A DNA stretch of 64,000 nucleotides, from NCBI RefSeq assembly GCF_010983895.1, contig NZ_CP048836.1:3596001-3660000 (forward strand). The letters run 5' to 3'. The translations under genes were made by a program, and so were the position numbers. Shown here in pieces: positions 18,813 through 33,397 of the stretch (position 1 is the stretch's first letter; the number at the start of each line of letters is the position of its first letter). Below the pieces are notes generated by a model. The model was not told the DNA's origin. It made no database searches and saw nothing but the letters and a program-made list of their open reading frames with translations. Source of the stretch: Nitrogeniibacter mangrovi (GTDB lineage Bacteria; Pseudomonadota; Gammaproteobacteria; Burkholderiales; Rhodocyclaceae).

Positions 18813-19776
18813 GCACGCCCTCAGCTTCCATCCGGCGCGCCCCCGACCCGATCGGCAGCGCCTGCGCCTGCTCACCCAGGTCGGCTTCTTCGTGCTCTTC
18901 GTGCTCGCCCCGGTCTTCGACCTGCTGCGCTACGACCTGGTCGCCGGCCACGCCTGGTTCCTCGGCATGGAGTGGCATGCGGGGCTGGCGGATTTTTCCG
19001 CCGGCCGCACCGGTGCGCTCGACGCGGCGCTGGGCATCGTCCTGCGCGTGTTCCTGCCCATCCTCGGCGTCGGCGCGGTGCTCATCGGCGTGGCCTGGAA
19101 GTGGGGCCGGCTCTACTGCGGCTGGCTGTGCCCGCACTTCTCGGTGGTCGAGACCCTCAACCGGCTCATGCGCCGCGCCACCGGCAAGTTCAGCGTGTGG
19201 GACAAGCGCCGGCTGCCGCCCATCGAACCCGACGGCACCCCGATCCGCTACGACGCCCGCTGGTGGCTGCTCACCGCCCCCATGGCCGTGGCCTTCGCCT
19301 TCGTGTGGGCGGTGGTGCTGCTCACCTACCTGCTGCCGCCCTTCGAGGTGTACGGCAACCTGATCGCCGGCACGCCCACGCGCAACCAGCTCATCTTCAT
19401 CAGCGCCGGCACCGTGGTGCTGAGTGTGGAATTCCTCTTCGCCCGCCACCTGTTCTGCCGCTACGCCTGTGCCGTCGGCCTGTTCCAGTCGCTGGCGTGG
19501 ATGGGCAACCGGCGCGGCCTGGTGGTCGGCTTCGCCCGCGACCGCGCCGCCGACTGCGCCAGCTGCCATTCGGCCTGCGACCACGTATGCCCCATGCGGC
19601 TCAAGCCGCGCAAGCTCAAGCAGGCCATGTTCACCTGCACCCAGTGCGCCCAGTGCGTGTCCGCCTGCGAGACCACCCAGCGCGACAACCCCGACGGCCC
19701 GCTGCTGCAGTGGGTGAGCGCCGCCGCCGCCGAAGCCAACGAGGCGCCGGCACTACCCGCGCAAGCGAGGATCTGA
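18805..19776 (+). CDS. 4Fe-4S polyferredoxin membrane protein (NapH/NosR/CcoG-like)
   Basis: The 323-residue protein has four to five transmembrane helices, two NapH/NosR-type loops (YCGWLCPHFSVVET and FCRYACAVGLFQSL) and two C-terminal ferredoxin sets (CASCHSACDHVCP and CTQCAQCVSACE). Such proteins pass electrons from quinol across the membrane or reduce copper or other cofactors during oxidase assembly (CcoG). The first set is written C-x2-C-x3-C-x3-CP. It has no FMN domain, unlike NosR. Lying between norQ and norD it may supply electrons for metal-centre assembly of NorB, which is an inference. Confidence 0.85.
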   Translation: MTEHALSFHPARPRPDRQRLRLLTQVGFFVLFVLAPVFDLLRYDLVAGHAWFLGMEWHAGLADFSAGRTGALDAALGIVLRVFLPILGVGAVLIGVAWKWGRLYCGWLCPHFSVVETLNRLMRRATGKFSVWDKRRLPPIEPDGTPIRYDARWWLLTAPMAVAFAFVWAVVLLTYLLPPFEVYGNLIAGTPTRNQLIFISAGTVVLSVEFLFARHLFCRYACAVGLFQSLAWMGNRRGLVVGFARDRAADCASCHSACDHVCPMRLKPRKLKQAMFTCTQCAQCVSACETTQRDNPDGPLLQWVSAAAAEANEAPALPAQARI

Positions 19777-19777
19777 G

Positions 19778-21615
19778 ATGGAAGAGTTCGTCGGAGGCCT
19801 GTGGCACCGCCTCATCACCCGCGCCGCCCGCCAGACCTACCCGGAGGCGGCGGTCCGGCTCGCCGATGTCGAGCGCATGGCCGGCGTCCTGTTCCGCGCC
19901 TTCGGGGGCGACCCGGGCCTGCGCGTGGCGGCCGCCGCCCATGAACACCACGGCGCCCGGCGCCGCTGGCTGGCGCGCATCGCCCATGTGGACGACACCG
20001 TGGCCCATGCGCGGCGCGACGCCCAGACCCTGAGCCTGCCGCCGACCCTCGACCTGTTCCCCGAGCGCGCCGCCAACCGCGATCTGTACCTGTGGCTCAT
20101 CGCCCAGGCCGCCGCCACCCACGACACCGGCGCCGAGTGGATCGTCGCCTGCCAGCAGGCCACGCTGGACACGCTCGCGCGCCTGCCCGGCCTGCGGGCC
20201 CGCTACGACCGGCTCGTCGACGCCGTGCTCGCCCTGCGCCTGCCCCTGGACAAGCTGCCCGCCGACGAGGCCGCGGCCGAAGCGGCGATCCGGCGCGCGC
20301 TGACCGAGCCGGGCACGGTGGCCCACCTGCCCGCGGCCAAGCATCCCCCCAGCCGGTCCCGCTGTGGGTGTACCCGACTCCGGCCCTCCACGAGAGCGCG
20401 CCACGCCGGGAAGGCGGCGACGGCGACCCGGAGCGCGAGGCCGAGGCGCAACAGACGCAGGAGAGCAGCCGCAAGCGCCGCAAGGCCAAGCACGAGCACG
20501 ACCCGGAGAGCCGCAGCCCGCTGATCCTGCCGTTTCGCGCCGAGTCCCTGCTGTCCTTCGGCGAATACGTGAAAGTCGATCGCGGCCTCGACGAAGACCC
20601 CGAAGCCAACGCCAGCTTCGCCGACGACATGGACGAGTTGGCCATCGCGCCGGACGGCGAACGTGCCGCCTCCAAGGTGCGCTTCGATCTCGACCTGCCG
20701 TCCGAAGCCGTGGACGACATCCCCCTGCGCACCGGCATCCTGCTGCCCGAATGGGACTGGAAGCAGCGCGTGCTCAAGCCCGACCAGTGCAGCCTGTCCG
20801 TCCTCGAACCCAAGGACGCCACCCCCTGCACCCTGCCCGAGCGCCTCGCCCGCCCGGCGCGCAAGGTGCGCCGCCAGCTCGAGGCCATCGCCCCGGGGCG
20901 GCGCTGGCTGCGCAACCAGCCCGACGGCAGCGAGGCCGATCTGGACGCCTGCGTACGCGCCATGGCCGACCATCACGCCGGCCACCGCGTGGGCGAGCTG
21001 GCCACCTACCTGGCCTGCGAGCGCCGCGAGCGCGATCTGGCCAGCCTGGTGCTGGCCGACCTGTCCATGTCCACCGACGCCTGGGTGGACAACGAGGCGC
21101 GCGTGATCGACGTCATCAAGGACAGCCTGATGCTGTTCGCCGAAGCGCTGGCCGCCATCGGCGACCGCTTCGCCCTCTACGGCTTCTCCTCGCGACGGCG
21201 CGACCACATCCGCTACTCGCGCATCAAGGATTTCGGCGAGCGCCACGGGCCCGACGTGCTCGGCCGCATCCAGGCCCTGCGCCCCGGTTACTACACCCGC
21301 ATGGGCGCCGCCATCCGCCAGTCCACGCGCATCCTCTCGCGCCATCCGGCCACCCTGCGCCTGCTGCTGATCCTCTCCGACGGCAAGCCCAACGACCTCG
21401 ACCACTACGAGGGCCGCTACGGCATCGAGGACACCCGCATGAGCCTCATGGAAGCCCGCCAGGCCGGCCTCAAGCCCTTCTGCGTCACCATCGACCGCGA
21501 AGGCGCCGGCTACCTGCCCCACCTGTTCGGCCCCGACGGCTTCATGGTGGTCCGCAAGCCCGCCGAGCTGCCGCTGGTGCTGCCGCGGCTGTATTCGCGA
21601 CTCACGGAAGCCTGA
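19778..21615 (+). CDS. norD: NorD, VWA-domain NOR activation protein, apparent -1 frameshift
   Basis: NorD partners NorQ in activating nitric oxide reductase. The gene is read in one frame from ATG 19778 to a run of six C at 20345-20350 and continues in the -1 frame to the TGA at 21613-21615. Joined there (about residue 190, ...AAKHPP then QPVPLWVYP...), the product is about 612 residues, the usual NorD size. The C-terminal von Willebrand A domain carries the MIDAS motif DLSMS in VLADLSMSTDAW, with SRRRDHIRYSRIKDF and LLLILSDGKPNDLDHYEGRYG. Without the shift the first frame ends at 20524 with unrelated sequence. The break may be a real mutation, a sequencing error in the C run, or a slippage site (CCC CCC). 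Confidence 0.85.
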
Positions 21616-21681
21616 TCCGCGGTCGGTCGGAACACACACCGTCCATTGACTACACTGTCATCATTCCCCCTCGGGAGCTTG

Positions 21682-22821
21682 ATGATGTCCGTGCGCTTCG
21701 AAGACGATTTTCTCGTCGCCGGCACCGGTCGCGACCGCGTCACCCCCAACTTCACGCTGGGCGAATACCAGGCCCCGGACGGCTCGGTCCGCATGCACCG
21801 GGAGATCCTCGCCGCGGTGCAGATGCTGCGCGACGCGCTCGACCGCCCGGTGTCGATCGCCTCGGTGCGCGCCGCCGACGGCCTGGGCAGCGGCAAGCGC
21901 GGGCAGTTCGTGTGGATCGAATCGGGCGAGCCGACCGAGGTGGTCGCGGCCGCCAGGGCCCTGCTCAAGGACGGCACCCTCGCCCGCGTCGAAGTGCGCG
22001 GCGCCCGCGTCTATCTGGAGATGCCCGACCCCGCCGCCCTGCCCGCGCTCATCCCCGCCAACGCGCTGGAACGGGCGATCCAGGTCACCGCCGCCTTCGA
22101 AACCTCGGGCAACCCCTATCATCAGGTCACCGGCAATTTCGATGGCGCCGGCCTGTCCTTCGGCCCCATCCAGGTGAACTTCGGCACCGGCACGCTGCCG
22201 GTGCTGTTCAAGCGCTTCGAGATGCGCAGCCCCACCGGGCTCAAGCGCGCCTTCGGCCCCCTGTGGGACGAGTGGCAAACGGTGATGAAACAGTCGCGCA
22301 CCCGACAGATCGCCTGGGCCGACGCCCTGAGCCGGGGGCGCGGCAAGGCCGACTTCGACCCGGCGTGGAAGGCGGCCTTGCAGGCCATCGGCGACACCCC
22401 CGCGTTCCGCGAGGAGATGCTCGCCTACGCCTACGATGTCTACGGTCGCAAGCTCATCGCCGCGCTCGCCTGGCTGCACGGCGCCTGCCCCATCGACATC
22501 GGCAACTTCCGCTGCCTCGCCGCGCTCTACGACCTGTGCGTGCAGCAGGGCAGCCTCGTCAAGGCCTACGACGCCATCCGCGCGCGCATCGCAAGCGAGC
22601 ACCCGCAGGATGAATTCGCACTGACCCGCATCGCGGTCGAGGAACGCGGCAAGACCGCCGGCACGCGCTGGCGCGCCGACTGCATCAGCCGCCGGCTGTG
22701 CATTCTGGAACGGGAACCGGTTCGGGTGGATGAGGCCGGGCAGCGTGCGACGCGCACCAATCCGCGCCTGTACCTGCTGCGCAACGCGCCCGTGAAGGAC
22801 ATGGCGAAGTACCTGCTGTAG
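21682..22821 (+). CDS. putative peptidoglycan-active protein (M15-like plus lysozyme-like regions)
   Basis: The protein has 379 residues from ATG 21682 (378 if ATG 21685 is used), with GGGAG a few bases upstream. There is no signal peptide. The first 100 residues (FTLGEYQAPDGSVRMHREIL then LDRPVSIASVRAADG) resemble an M15A-type D-Ala-D-Ala carboxypeptidase fold, but the zinc ligands are not evident. The middle (RAIQVTAAFETSGNPYHQVT, NFDGAGLSFGPIQVNFGTGTL) resembles the catalytic start of phage-type lysozyme/chitosanase-like hydrolases, with a Glu in FETSG and a Gly-rich SFGPIQ loop. The rest is helical. I infer a cytoplasmic or holin-released cell-wall enzyme, or a phage-derived remnant. It is a stand-alone gene whose stop is in a REP hairpin. 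Confidence 0.55.
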   Translation: MMSVRFEDDFLVAGTGRDRVTPNFTLGEYQAPDGSVRMHREILAAVQMLRDALDRPVSIASVRAADGLGSGKRGQFVWIESGEPTEVVAAARALLKDGTLARVEVRGARVYLEMPDPAALPALIPANALERAIQVTAAFETSGNPYHQVTGNFDGAGLSFGPIQVNFGTGTLPVLFKRFEMRSPTGLKRAFGPLWDEWQTVMKQSRTRQIAWADALSRGRGKADFDPAWKAALQAIGDTPAFREEMLAYAYDVYGRKLIAALAWLHGACPIDIGNFRCLAALYDLCVQQGSLVKAYDAIRARIASEHPQDEFALTRIAVEERGKTAGTRWRADCISRRLCILEREPVRVDEAGQRATRTNPRLYLLRNAPVKDMAKYLL

Positions 22822-22909
22822 CCCGGCCGAGCGCAGCGACGCCGGGATCAGCCTCACCCGCCCGGTACGCCGCTCCCGGCGTCGGCCCTGCGACCCTCGG
22901 CCGGGCTAC
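22818..22909. repeat. REP-like inverted pair at convergent gene ends
   Basis: A 14-bp perfect inverted repeat (22818-22831 and 22896-22909, GTAGCCCGGCCGAG) encloses a second pair of arms (GACGCCGGGA/TCCCGGCGTC). The TAG stop of the + strand gene (22819-22821) and the TAG stop of the - strand gene (22906-22908) lie at the same place in the two arms. It resembles a bacterial interspersed mosaic element and probably terminates both transcripts. Confidence 0.8.
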
Positions 22910-23796
22910 GCGAGGCCGATCTCGCGCATGGCCCCGGCCACCGCCGGCGCCACCGACACGGCGTTGGAGGCGTGGGGCACGCTGTCGGTACTCCACACCT
23001 TGCCCACCCCGGCCGCCGTGACCACGTCGATGGCGTCGTCGGCGAACAGGGCGTGGGTCACCGCCACGTCCACCGAGGCGGCGCCGCGGGCGATGAGGGC
23101 TTCGGCGGCGCGGGCGAGGGTGTGGCCGGAGCTGGCCACGTCGTCCACCAGCACCACCGCGCGCCCGCGCGGATCGAGCCCGGCGGGCAGTTCGACGGCG
23201 ACCTCGCGATCGCCCGAGCGCCGCTTGTGGCACACCCCGTAGGCCCAGCCGTGGGACGCGGCCGCCTGGGCGACCCACTGGGCGGACTCCGCGTCCGGCC
23301 CCACCAGCAGGGGATCGTCGTGATGTGCGGCGATGAGCGCGCCGAGCAGCGGCGCGCCGGACAGGGCCACGGCATGCGCGACGGGAATGGCCGCCTCGAG
23401 GGTATCGATGCGATGCAGATGTGGATCGACGGTGATCACGTCATCGAACAGGCCGGCGAGGAAGTGCCCGATCACCTGCTGGCTGACCACCTCGCCCGGA
23501 TGGAAGGCAATGTCCTGGCGCATGTAGGCCAGGTAGGGGCACACCAGGGCGAGTCGCCGGGCCCCCAGCTGGCGCGCGGTGCGGGCGGTCAGCAGCAGTT
23601 CGACGAGTTTTTCGTTGGGGTTGGCGAGGCTGCGCAGCAGCACCACGGTGGGCGGCAGCGCGCTGGGCAGGCGCAGGCGCAGTTCGGTGTCCGGAAAGCG
23701 GTGGCGTTCGATGCAGGCGCTCGCCAGGCCGGTGGCGGCGGCCAGGCGCTCGGCGGCGGCGGCCTCGTCGTCGAAGTGGAGGATCAGCGCCGCCAT
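22906..23796 (-). CDS. ribose-phosphate pyrophosphokinase family protein
   Basis: The 296-residue protein has the two Rossmann-like halves of PRPP synthase. The N-terminal half has a flexible-loop region (RSLANPNEKLVELLLTA), CPYLAYMRQD for ATP, and VDPHLHR for Mg/ribose phosphate. The C-terminal half has the PRPP-binding loop VVLVDDVASSGHTL. It is shorter than housekeeping Prs and diverged at the regulatory sites, so it is a paralogue rather than the essential enzyme. Its ATG overlaps the stop of the thymidine phosphorylase-like gene by one base, indicating coupled synthesis. The pair suggests nucleoside phosphorolysis linked to PRPP formation. Substrate preference cannot be read from sequence. 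Confidence 0.85.
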   Translation of the reverse strand: MAALILHFDDEAAAAERLAAATGLASACIERHRFPDTELRLRLPSALPPTVVLLRSLANPNEKLVELLLTARTARQLGARRLALVCPYLAYMRQDIAFHPGEVVSQQVIGHFLAGLFDDVITVDPHLHRIDTLEAAIPVAHAVALSGAPLLGALIAAHHDDPLLVGPDAESAQWVAQAAASHGWAYGVCHKRRSGDREVAVELPAGLDPRGRAVVLVDDVASSGHTLARAAEALIARGAASVDVAVTHALFADDAIDVVTAAGVGKVWSTDSVPHASNAVSVAPAVAGAMREIGLA

Positions 23797-25391
23797 CAGA
23801 ACTCGACAAACACGTGTGGCATGGCGTCGGCGGCACCGATGACGTAGCCGGTATCCTCGGCGCTGGCCCGGCGCGCAAAGTCCAGATCGGAGGCATAGTC
23901 GGCATACACGCGATAGAGCGGCTGCCCGCTCCGGACCACGTCACCGAGCTTGGCGCACAGGTCGACCCCGGCGCCCTGTACCTTCGGCGCGCCCGCGAGC
24001 CGGGCGATGCGGGCGATCTGCAGGTTGTCGATGCCCACCACCGTCCCGGCGGCGGAGGCGACGACCTCGAAATGCTGGCGCGCCACCTGAGGGGCGTGAT
24101 GATCGAAGGGCTTGGCGCCCTGGGCCTGGATGATGGCGTCCATCTTGGCCAGGGCGCGCCCCGACTCGAGGATGTCGCGGGCGATGGCGAAGCCGTCGCC
24201 CCCGCGCACATCGGGATCGAACTCGAGCATGCGCCCCGCCAGGCGCAGCGCCTTCTGGCGCAGATCGTTGGGGGCGGCCGGATCGTTCTCGAGCACCTGC
24301 ATCACGTCGCGCGCCTCGAGCACCGGTCCGATGCCGCGGCCGATGGGCTGGCGGCCGTCGGTGATGACCACGTCGAGGGTGAGATTGATCTGGCTGGCCA
24401 CGTACTGGAACAGGCGCCGCAGCTTCTGCGCCTCGGGCATGGAGCGCACCTTGGCGGTGGGCCCCACCGGGATGTCGAGCACCAGGTGGGTGGAGCCGGC
24501 GGCGATCTTCTTGGACAGGATGGAAGCCACCATCTGCCCGGCCGAATCCACCGACAGGGGCCGCTCCACCGAGATGAGCACGTCGTCGGCCGGCGACAGG
24601 GCCGCGGTGCCGCCCCAGGCCAGGCAGCCACGGTGGGCGCGCACCAGATCCGACAGATGCCCCATGGGCAGTTCCACGTTGGCGAGCACCTCCATGGTGT
24701 CGGCGGTGCCGGCCGGCGAGGTGATGGCGCGTGACGAGGTCTTGGGGCAGAGCATGCCGTGGGCGGCGACGATGGGCACCACCAGCATGGAGGTGCGGTT
24801 GCCCGGGATGCCGCCGATGCAGTGCTTGTCGACCACCGGGCGCTCGTGCCAGTCGAGGCGCTGGCCCACCGAGGCCATGGCGTCGGTGAGGTAATAGACC
24901 TCCTCGCGGTCGAGTTCGCCCTGGTTGCAGGCAACCACGAAGGCGGTCAGTTCGATCTTGGAATAGCGGTGGCCGGCGATGTCGTGGACGATGGCACCGA
25001 AATCGTCCCGGTCGAGCCGCTCGCCGGCGATCTTGCGCCGCAGGGCCGGGATGGACGAGGCCAGCGGCGCCTGGGAGATGCGGGCGGCATGGCCGTCGTG
25101 CACGCCGAGCTGGGCGAAGGCGTCCTCCGACAGGCCGATCTCCTTGCAGCCCACGATCCCGGTGTCGTCCACCACGTTGAGGGTCGCGAGGATGCGCCGA
25201 CCGTTGGCGCGCACCTCCACCTTGGCGAGCGCCTGGAAACCCTCGGCGCGATACAGCGCGCAGTCGCGATGCAGATAGGCCACGTTCTCGCGCCAGGTGT
25301 CGATGGCCACCCGCTTGAGCACGAGGGGGAACTCTTCGGCGGGCGCGCTCGACGGGGGCGTGGCATCGGGGGCTGTGTGCTTTGCGCTCAT
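23796..25391 (-). CDS. archaeal-type thymidine phosphorylase / AMP phosphorylase homologue
   Basis: The 531-residue protein belongs to the pyrimidine-nucleoside phosphorylase superfamily with the N-terminal extension (about 80 residues) seen in archaeal AMP phosphorylase-type enzymes. The phosphate/nucleoside site is marked by [17 protein letters not shown] and [24 protein letters not shown]. The middle has a [19 protein letters not shown] segment and a glycine-rich RGGDGFAIA part. The reaction is phosphorolysis of a nucleoside (or nucleotide) to base and pentose phosphate. ATG 25391 is used: the frame is open to 25499 but the upstream part is Arg/Pro-rich and in the kinase intergenic gap. 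The Ser/Pro/Ala-rich first 20 residues are probably disordered. It is coupled to the PRPP synthase-like gene. Confidence 0.85.
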   Translation of the reverse strand: MSAKHTAPDATPPSSAPAEEFPLVLKRVAIDTWRENVAYLHRDCALYRAEGFQALAKVEVRANGRRILATLNVVDDTGIVGCKEIGLSEDAFAQLGVHDGHAARISQAPLASSIPALRRKIAGERLDRDDFGAIVHDIAGHRYSKIELTAFVVACNQGELDREEVYYLTDAMASVGQRLDWHERPVVDKHCIGGIPGNRTSMLVVPIVAAHGMLCPKTSSRAITSPAGTADTMEVLANVELPMGHLSDLVRAHRGCLAWGGTAALSPADDVLISVERPLSVDSAGQMVASILSKKIAAGSTHLVLDIPVGPTAKVRSMPEAQKLRRLFQYVASQINLTLDVVITDGRQPIGRGIGPVLEARDVMQVLENDPAAPNDLRQKALRLAGRMLEFDPDVRGGDGFAIARDILESGRALAKMDAIIQAQGAKPFDHHAPQVARQHFEVVASAAGTVVGIDNLQIARIARLAGAPKVQGAGVDLCAKLGDVVRSGQPLYRVYADYASDLDFARRASAEDTGYVIGAADAMPHVFVEF

Positions 25392-25422
25392 GGACCGCTC
25401 TGACGAAGACCTAGGGAAGATT

Positions 25423-28752
<3,330 letters not shown>

Positions 28753-28911
28753 CCCGCTGCCGATTGTCCGCCTCGCTCCGATCAAATGACGCCCCCCCGT
28801 CCCCGACACACGACACCGCGCCTCCCTGACGGAGCACGCGGGCCACGCCCCATTAACGACGCATCCGCCCCGGATCTGAAGCGGCATCGCGCCCGGCGCG
28901 GCTGCCGCCGC

Positions 28912-31212
<2,301 letters not shown>

Positions 31213-31393
31213 GGACTACGCTCTCCCCCGTGCCCGGCACGGATCTTTCATGTCATGCCGACGGCGGCGCTCACGGTCGGCCGGCCCGGCATGCGGTGCT
31301 TTTTTCGATCCTGAAATGGAATGAAACATATCCGCCACGCGGACGCAACCGGCCGCCGCACACGGGTGTGCGCCAGGTCCTCCGCCACCGCGA

Positions 31394-31430
31394 AAAGGCC
31401 CGCCCCGGTGACACCCTGGACGGGCCTTTG
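31394..31430 (-). terminator. terminator of the Ala-Lys-Pro repeat protein gene
   Basis: A nine-base inverted repeat (AAAGGCCCG at 31395-31403 and CGGGCCTTT at 31421-31429) is followed on the - strand by TTTTC. It is 47 bp past the stop of the 31477 gene and also faces the kinase promoter region. Confidence 0.7.
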
Positions 31431-31476
31431 CCAGGCCCCCCAGAGGCGGCGGCGCCGGTGCGGGAGCGCCGCCGGC

Positions 31477-32319
31477 TCACTTCTTCTTCGGGCGTCCCGT
31501 CTTGATGCGCTCGACCCGGCCGAGCGTCTCCACCAGGCGGGCGTCCTCGAGCGACGCGAGCCACTGCAGGCCGGCACGCAGCAATTCGCTCTTCTTGACC
31601 TCCGCCCCGCCGGCCAGCGCACGACGCTTGAGCGCCGCGAACAGCGCATAGTCGGACTCGGGAAAAGTGAAGCTGTCGCGCACCATCTTCTGCTTCGAGA
31701 CCGGCGGCTTCTTGGCCTTCGTGTCCTTGCCGGCGACCGTCTTGGCCTTGGCCTTCTTCACAGTCTTGGCGGCCGGTGCCGCTTCCGCGTTCGCCGCTGG
31801 CGCAGGCTTGGCTGCGGGCTTGGCGGCTGCGGGCTTGGCGGCTGCGGGCTTGGCGGCTGCGGGCTTGGCGGCTGCGGGCTTGGCGGCTGCGGGCTTGGCG
31901 GCTGCGGGCTTGGCGGCTGCGGGCTTGGCGGCTGCGGGCTTGGCGGCTGCGGGCTTGGCGGCTGCGGGCTTGGCGGCTGCGGGCTTGGCGGCTGCGGGCT
32001 TGGCGGCTGCGGGCTTGGCGGCTGCGGGCTTGGCGGCTGCGGGCTTGGCGGCTGCGGGCTTGGCGGCTGCGGGCTTGGCGGCTGCGGGCTTGGCGGCTGC
32101 GGGCTTGGCGGCTGCGGGCTTGGCGGCTGCGGGCTTGGCGGCTGCGGGCTTGGCGGCTGCGGGCTTGGCCGCGGGCTTCGCCGCGGCCGTTCGCCTCGCA
32201 TTCGTCTTGGGTGCCGCCTGTCGCGTGGCCGCCTGCTTCACCGACGCGGCCGGGGTTGCCTCCGGCGCCGCCGCCTGCGTGTCCTGTCTGCTGGCCTCGG
32301 GTTTCGATTCTCCTGACAT
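31477..32319 (-). CDS. Ala/Lys/Pro repeat protein with C-terminal ribbon-helix-helix-like domain
   Basis: The 280-residue protein has a Ser/Ala/Thr/Gln-rich N-terminus, then 23 perfect AAAKP units (about residues 53-168), a second basic stretch, and a conserved C-terminal domain of about 70 residues ([20 protein letters not shown] ... [15 protein letters not shown] ... IKTGRPKKK). That terminal domain is common in betaproteobacteria and looks like a short strand plus two helices. The repeats resemble histone H1-like/AlgP-type tails that bind DNA, so a nucleoid-associated regulator is likely. ATG 32319 follows AGGAGG at ideal spacing; the frame extends to 32370 through the operator-like region. 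It is probably autoregulated through the GTTTATACC repeats upstream. Confidence 0.8.
   Translation of the reverse strand: MSGESKPEASRQDTQAAAPEATPAASVKQAATRQAAPKTNARRTAAAKPAAKPAAAKPAAAKPAAAKPAAAKPAAAKPAAAKPAAAKPAAAKPAAAKPAAAKPAAAKPAAAKPAAAKPAAAKPAAAKPAAAKPAAAKPAAAKPAAAKPAAAKPAAAKPAAAKPAAAKPAAKPAPAANAEAAPAAKTVKKAKAKTVAGKDTKAKKPPVSKQKMVRDSFTFPESDYALFAALKRRALAGGAEVKKSELLRAGLQWLASLEDARLVETLGRVERIKTGRPKKK
31816..32160. repeat. 23 perfect tandem copies of a 15-bp unit
   Basis: The unit GGGCTTGGCGGCTGC is repeated 23 times without a single mismatch inside the coding region, encoding (AAAKP)n on the - strand. Degenerate partial units flank both ends. The length is a multiple of three, so copy-number change keeps the frame. 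Confidence 0.98.
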
Positions 32320-32346
32320 GTCTGCCTCCTGAACGGTTATGACAAC

Positions 32347-32380
32347 AAAGGTATAAACGGTATAAACCATTTATACCTTT
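32347..32380. promoter_or_regulatory. operator-like repeats upstream of the AAAKP protein gene
   Basis: AAAGGTATAAA (32347-32357) and TTTATACCTTT (32370-32380) form an 11-bp perfect inverted repeat. Between them is a further GGTATAAAC (32359-32367), in tandem with the first half at 9-bp period. Three half sites in this AT-rich island just upstream of the RBS suggest cooperative binding of a small dimeric DNA-binding protein over the promoter. Confidence 0.6.
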
Positions 32381-32439
32381 GAGAGCAAACCGCGCCCAAA
32401 TACCCGGCTGGCGGCCTTCCGCCGCCGTGCCCCCGGTGC

Positions 32440-33246
32440 TCAGCCCTGCGATGCCGCGCCAAAGCGTTGCTCATACAGGCCGACGACCAGATTGAGCTGC
32501 TCCAGAATGCGCTCGCTGGTGGTCCCGATGTCCTTGAGCCCGGAGGACGCTTCGCTTCGGCCCAGCGCATCCTGGAAGAAGAACCACTGCTGATCGGCCA
32601 ACGCCAGTTCGTCGCGGATGCGAGGCGTATTCTCCGGCGCGGCCTTCAGGAGCGCGAGCGCCGTCACGAATTCCTCCCGCGCCTGCGCCAACGCCGCCAT
32701 CGACGCCTCGGTCTCGACCCCGTAGCGGGCGAAGCACACATCCTTGGCCATGCGCTGCGACAACATCCGCTGGCGCCCCGACACGTTGATCAGCCGCCCC
32801 ACCGAGGTCGATGCGAGCCGCTCGTAGGCCTGCGTGGTCGCATGCGCCGCGGCCAGGACCGCGTCACTGCGCCGATAGACCTCCATCGCCGAGGCATGCG
32901 TCGCCGGCTGCGCCAGGACCGCACGGTACCCCTGCCACGCCGCCGCCTCTTCGACCAGAAGGCGCGCGATGTCGGCATTCGGCTGCAAGGAGCGCAACTC
33001 GCTCATCTGGCGCTCGAAGAGCGTCACCGAGGCGGCCAGCCACGTCGACGCGCGTTCGGGCAGCACCCCCATGGCCTGCATCAGCCATGCCTTGGCCGCC
33101 CGCTGCGACAGCATCCGCTGCCGCCCCGCCATGTTGATCGCCTCCGCCACGCGGATGGTCCGATCCGCCGCCGCGGCACGCAACGGCGCGATGGCCGCCA
33201 GCCCGCCCACGGCCGCAAGGGCCTGAAAGAATCGTCTGCGCTCCAT
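32440..33246 (-). CDS. exported protein with tandem PilJ/NarX-type nitrate-sensor domains
   Basis: The 268-residue protein has a twin-arginine-like signal (MERRRFFQALAAVGGLAAIA). It contains two copies of the type IV pili methyl-accepting / NarX-like sensor helix, INMAGRQRMLSQRAAK and INVSGRQRMLSQRMAK, which carry the conserved Arg residues that in NarX-type domains bind nitrate or nitrite. There is no transmembrane segment after the signal and no kinase or methyl-accepting output. It is therefore predicted to be a soluble periplasmic nitrate/nitrite-binding protein that would need a separate partner. GGAG precedes the ATG. It stands alone between the repeat protein gene and the hydrolase gene. 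Confidence 0.8.
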   Translation of the reverse strand: MERRRFFQALAAVGGLAAIAPLRAAAADRTIRVAEAINMAGRQRMLSQRAAKAWLMQAMGVLPERASTWLAASVTLFERQMSELRSLQPNADIARLLVEEAAAWQGYRAVLAQPATHASAMEVYRRSDAVLAAAHATTQAYERLASTSVGRLINVSGRQRMLSQRMAKDVCFARYGVETEASMAALAQAREEFVTALALLKAAPENTPRIRDELALADQQWFFFQDALGRSEASSGLKDIGTTSERILEQLNLVVGLYEQRFGAASQG

Positions 33247-33397
33247 GACTCCACCCCCCGGTCATATCCTTTACGGGGAGGATCATGCCCATGCGGGCAC
33301 CGGCGAGCCTTGATGCCGGATAAGTATTTCGCGATCGCCCGGCCGGAAAATCAGCGTCTTGCATCGGCAAGGGGTTCGCCAGGACGGCGCGCCGACG

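Noticed and set aside
31816-32160. CRISPR-like array
   Set aside because: The units are contiguous 15-bp tandem copies without spacers and are coding.
31667-32332. LAAAG-repeat open frame on the + strand over the 15-bp repeats
   Set aside because: It is produced by the repeat itself. The - strand gene has a clear RBS and a conserved C-terminal domain.
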